A program made the position numbers and the translations under genes. The notes beneath the pieces are model-generated. The model saw nothing but the letters and a program-made list of their open reading frames with translations, was not told where the DNA came from and made no database searches. Of a DNA stretch of 64,000 nucleotides, positions 63,416 through 64,000 are shown piece by piece. Numbering within the stretch: position 1 is the first letter of the stretch; every line of letters begins with the position of its first letter. The DNA comes from an uncultured Pseudoteredinibacter sp. (GTDB lineage Bacteria; Pseudomonadota; Gammaproteobacteria; Pseudomonadales; Cellvibrionaceae). The DNA lies in assembly GCF_947502065.1 (NCBI RefSeq), contig NZ_CANMYE010000003.1:186001-250000 (forward strand), written 5' to 3'.

Positions 63416-64000
63416 CTATACCGCAGGCACCGCCCAGTTAATTGGGCTCGATCCATGTTGCTGCAAATATTGATTCACAGCAGAAAAGTGACCACAACCA
63501 AGAAAGCCTCGATGAGCCGACAGTGGTGATGGATGAACAGATTTGAGAACGCAGTGTTTATGGGTATCAATAATACGTCCTTTCTTTTGGGCGTAGCTAC
63601 CCCAAAGTAGAAACACTAGGCCTTCACGCTGCTCGTTTAGCAAAGCAATTATGCGGTCGGTAAACGGCTCCCAGCCTTTATTTTGATGAGAGCCTGCACT
63701 GGCTTGCTGAACCGAAAGCGTTGCATTAAGCAGCAACACTCCCTGATCAGCCCAGCTTTGCAAACAGCCGTGACTCGCAATGGGAATGCCTAAATCCCGC
63801 TCGATTTCTTTATAAATATTCAACAAAGACGGGGGTATTCGAACACCGGCGGGTACAGAAAAGCTTAAACCATGAGCTTGATCTGGCCCATGGTACGGAT
63901 CCTGTCCTAATACCACGACCTTGACCTTATCAAAAGGGGTGCTATTTAGGGCGTTAAACATCAAGGGGGCCGGCGGGTAAATGGTTTTACCCGCCGCTTT
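63416..64000 (-). CDS. ung: Uracil-DNA glycosylase, N-terminus outside window
   Basis: Ung removes uracil from DNA. The C-terminal 194 residues are present and the frame is open to the right edge; an internal ATG is at 63961. Motifs are [20 protein letters not shown], with the catalytic Asp, and the C-terminal [16 protein letters not shown] with the catalytic His. [12 protein letters not shown] is conserved. Confidence 0.95.
   Translation of the reverse strand, partial: KAAGKTIYPPAPLMFNALNSTPFDKVKVVVLGQDPYHGPDQAHGLSFSVPAGVRIPPSLLNIYKEIERDLGIPIASHGCLQSWADQGVLLLNATLSVQQASAGSHQNKGWEPFTDRIIALLNEQREGLVFLLWGSYAQKKGRIIDTHKHCVLKSVHPSPLSAHRGFLGCGHFSAVNQYLQQHGSSPINWAVPAV

Overview
The window looks like a chromosomal segment of a motile, Gram-negative gammaproteobacterium, probably a marine relative of the Pseudomonadales/Cellvibrionales/Oceanospirillales group. 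The support is gene order: flgA-cheV-cheR-flgBCDEFGH with flgMN, rpoE(algU)-rseA(mucA)-rseB(mucB)-rseC-degP(mucD)-lepA-lepB-rnc-era-recO-acpS, and cysM-rlmD-relA-mazG are all arranged as in Pseudomonas-like genomes. No phage, insertion sequence, integrase, CRISPR array or rRNA gene was seen. One tRNA gene, tRNA-Arg(CCU), is present. The species cannot be named from sequence alone.

Layout. 1-10.8 kb: a flagellar and chemotaxis block, flgH (cut by the left edge) to flgB plus cheR and cheV on the minus strand, then flgA, flgM and flgN on the plus strand. Sigma-54-type promoters sit before flgB, flgF and flgA, and a near-consensus sigma-28 promoter sits before flgM. 10.9-13.4 kb: three overlapping minus-strand genes (radical SAM ArsS-like protein and two glycosyltransferases) resembling arsenosugar biosynthesis modules. 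13.5-20.5 kb: tRNA-Arg, rsmE, a PAS-GGDEF-EAL protein, ald divergent from an Lrp-type regulator, an unknown protein and ttcA. 20.8-26.3 kb: a PilZ gene with a strong sigma-54 promoter, then a tight three-gene set: a periplasmic cupredoxin-like protein, a beta-barrel-like protein and a membrane GGDEF/EAL protein. 26.3-38.3 kb: mostly metabolic and housekeeping genes (DUF547 protein, bioA, trpS, queuosine mannosyltransferase, cNMP/rhodanese protein, apeB, a beta-hydroxyacid dehydrogenase, uppP, tsaB) ending with a histone H1-like Lys/Ala-rich protein. 38.6-47.3 kb: hemH, adk, mazG, relA, rlmD, cysM, acpS. 47.2-57.6 kb: recO-era-rnc-DUF4845-lepB-lepA and the RpoE envelope-stress operon. 57.9-64 kb: nadB, ygfX-like, sdhE, ygfZ, an HDOD protein, a methyltransferase, and ung (cut by the right edge).

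Several genes connect through c-di-GMP and motility: the flagellar genes, the sigma-54-driven PilZ protein and two GGDEF/EAL proteins. The cupredoxin/barrel/EAL trio is the best candidate here for a little-described signalling system; its function is inferred from gene order and domain content only. The RpoE operon has a sigma-E-like promoter before rpoE and an unusually long (290 bp) spacer between the sigma and anti-sigma genes. Most of the remaining genes are ordinary core genes.
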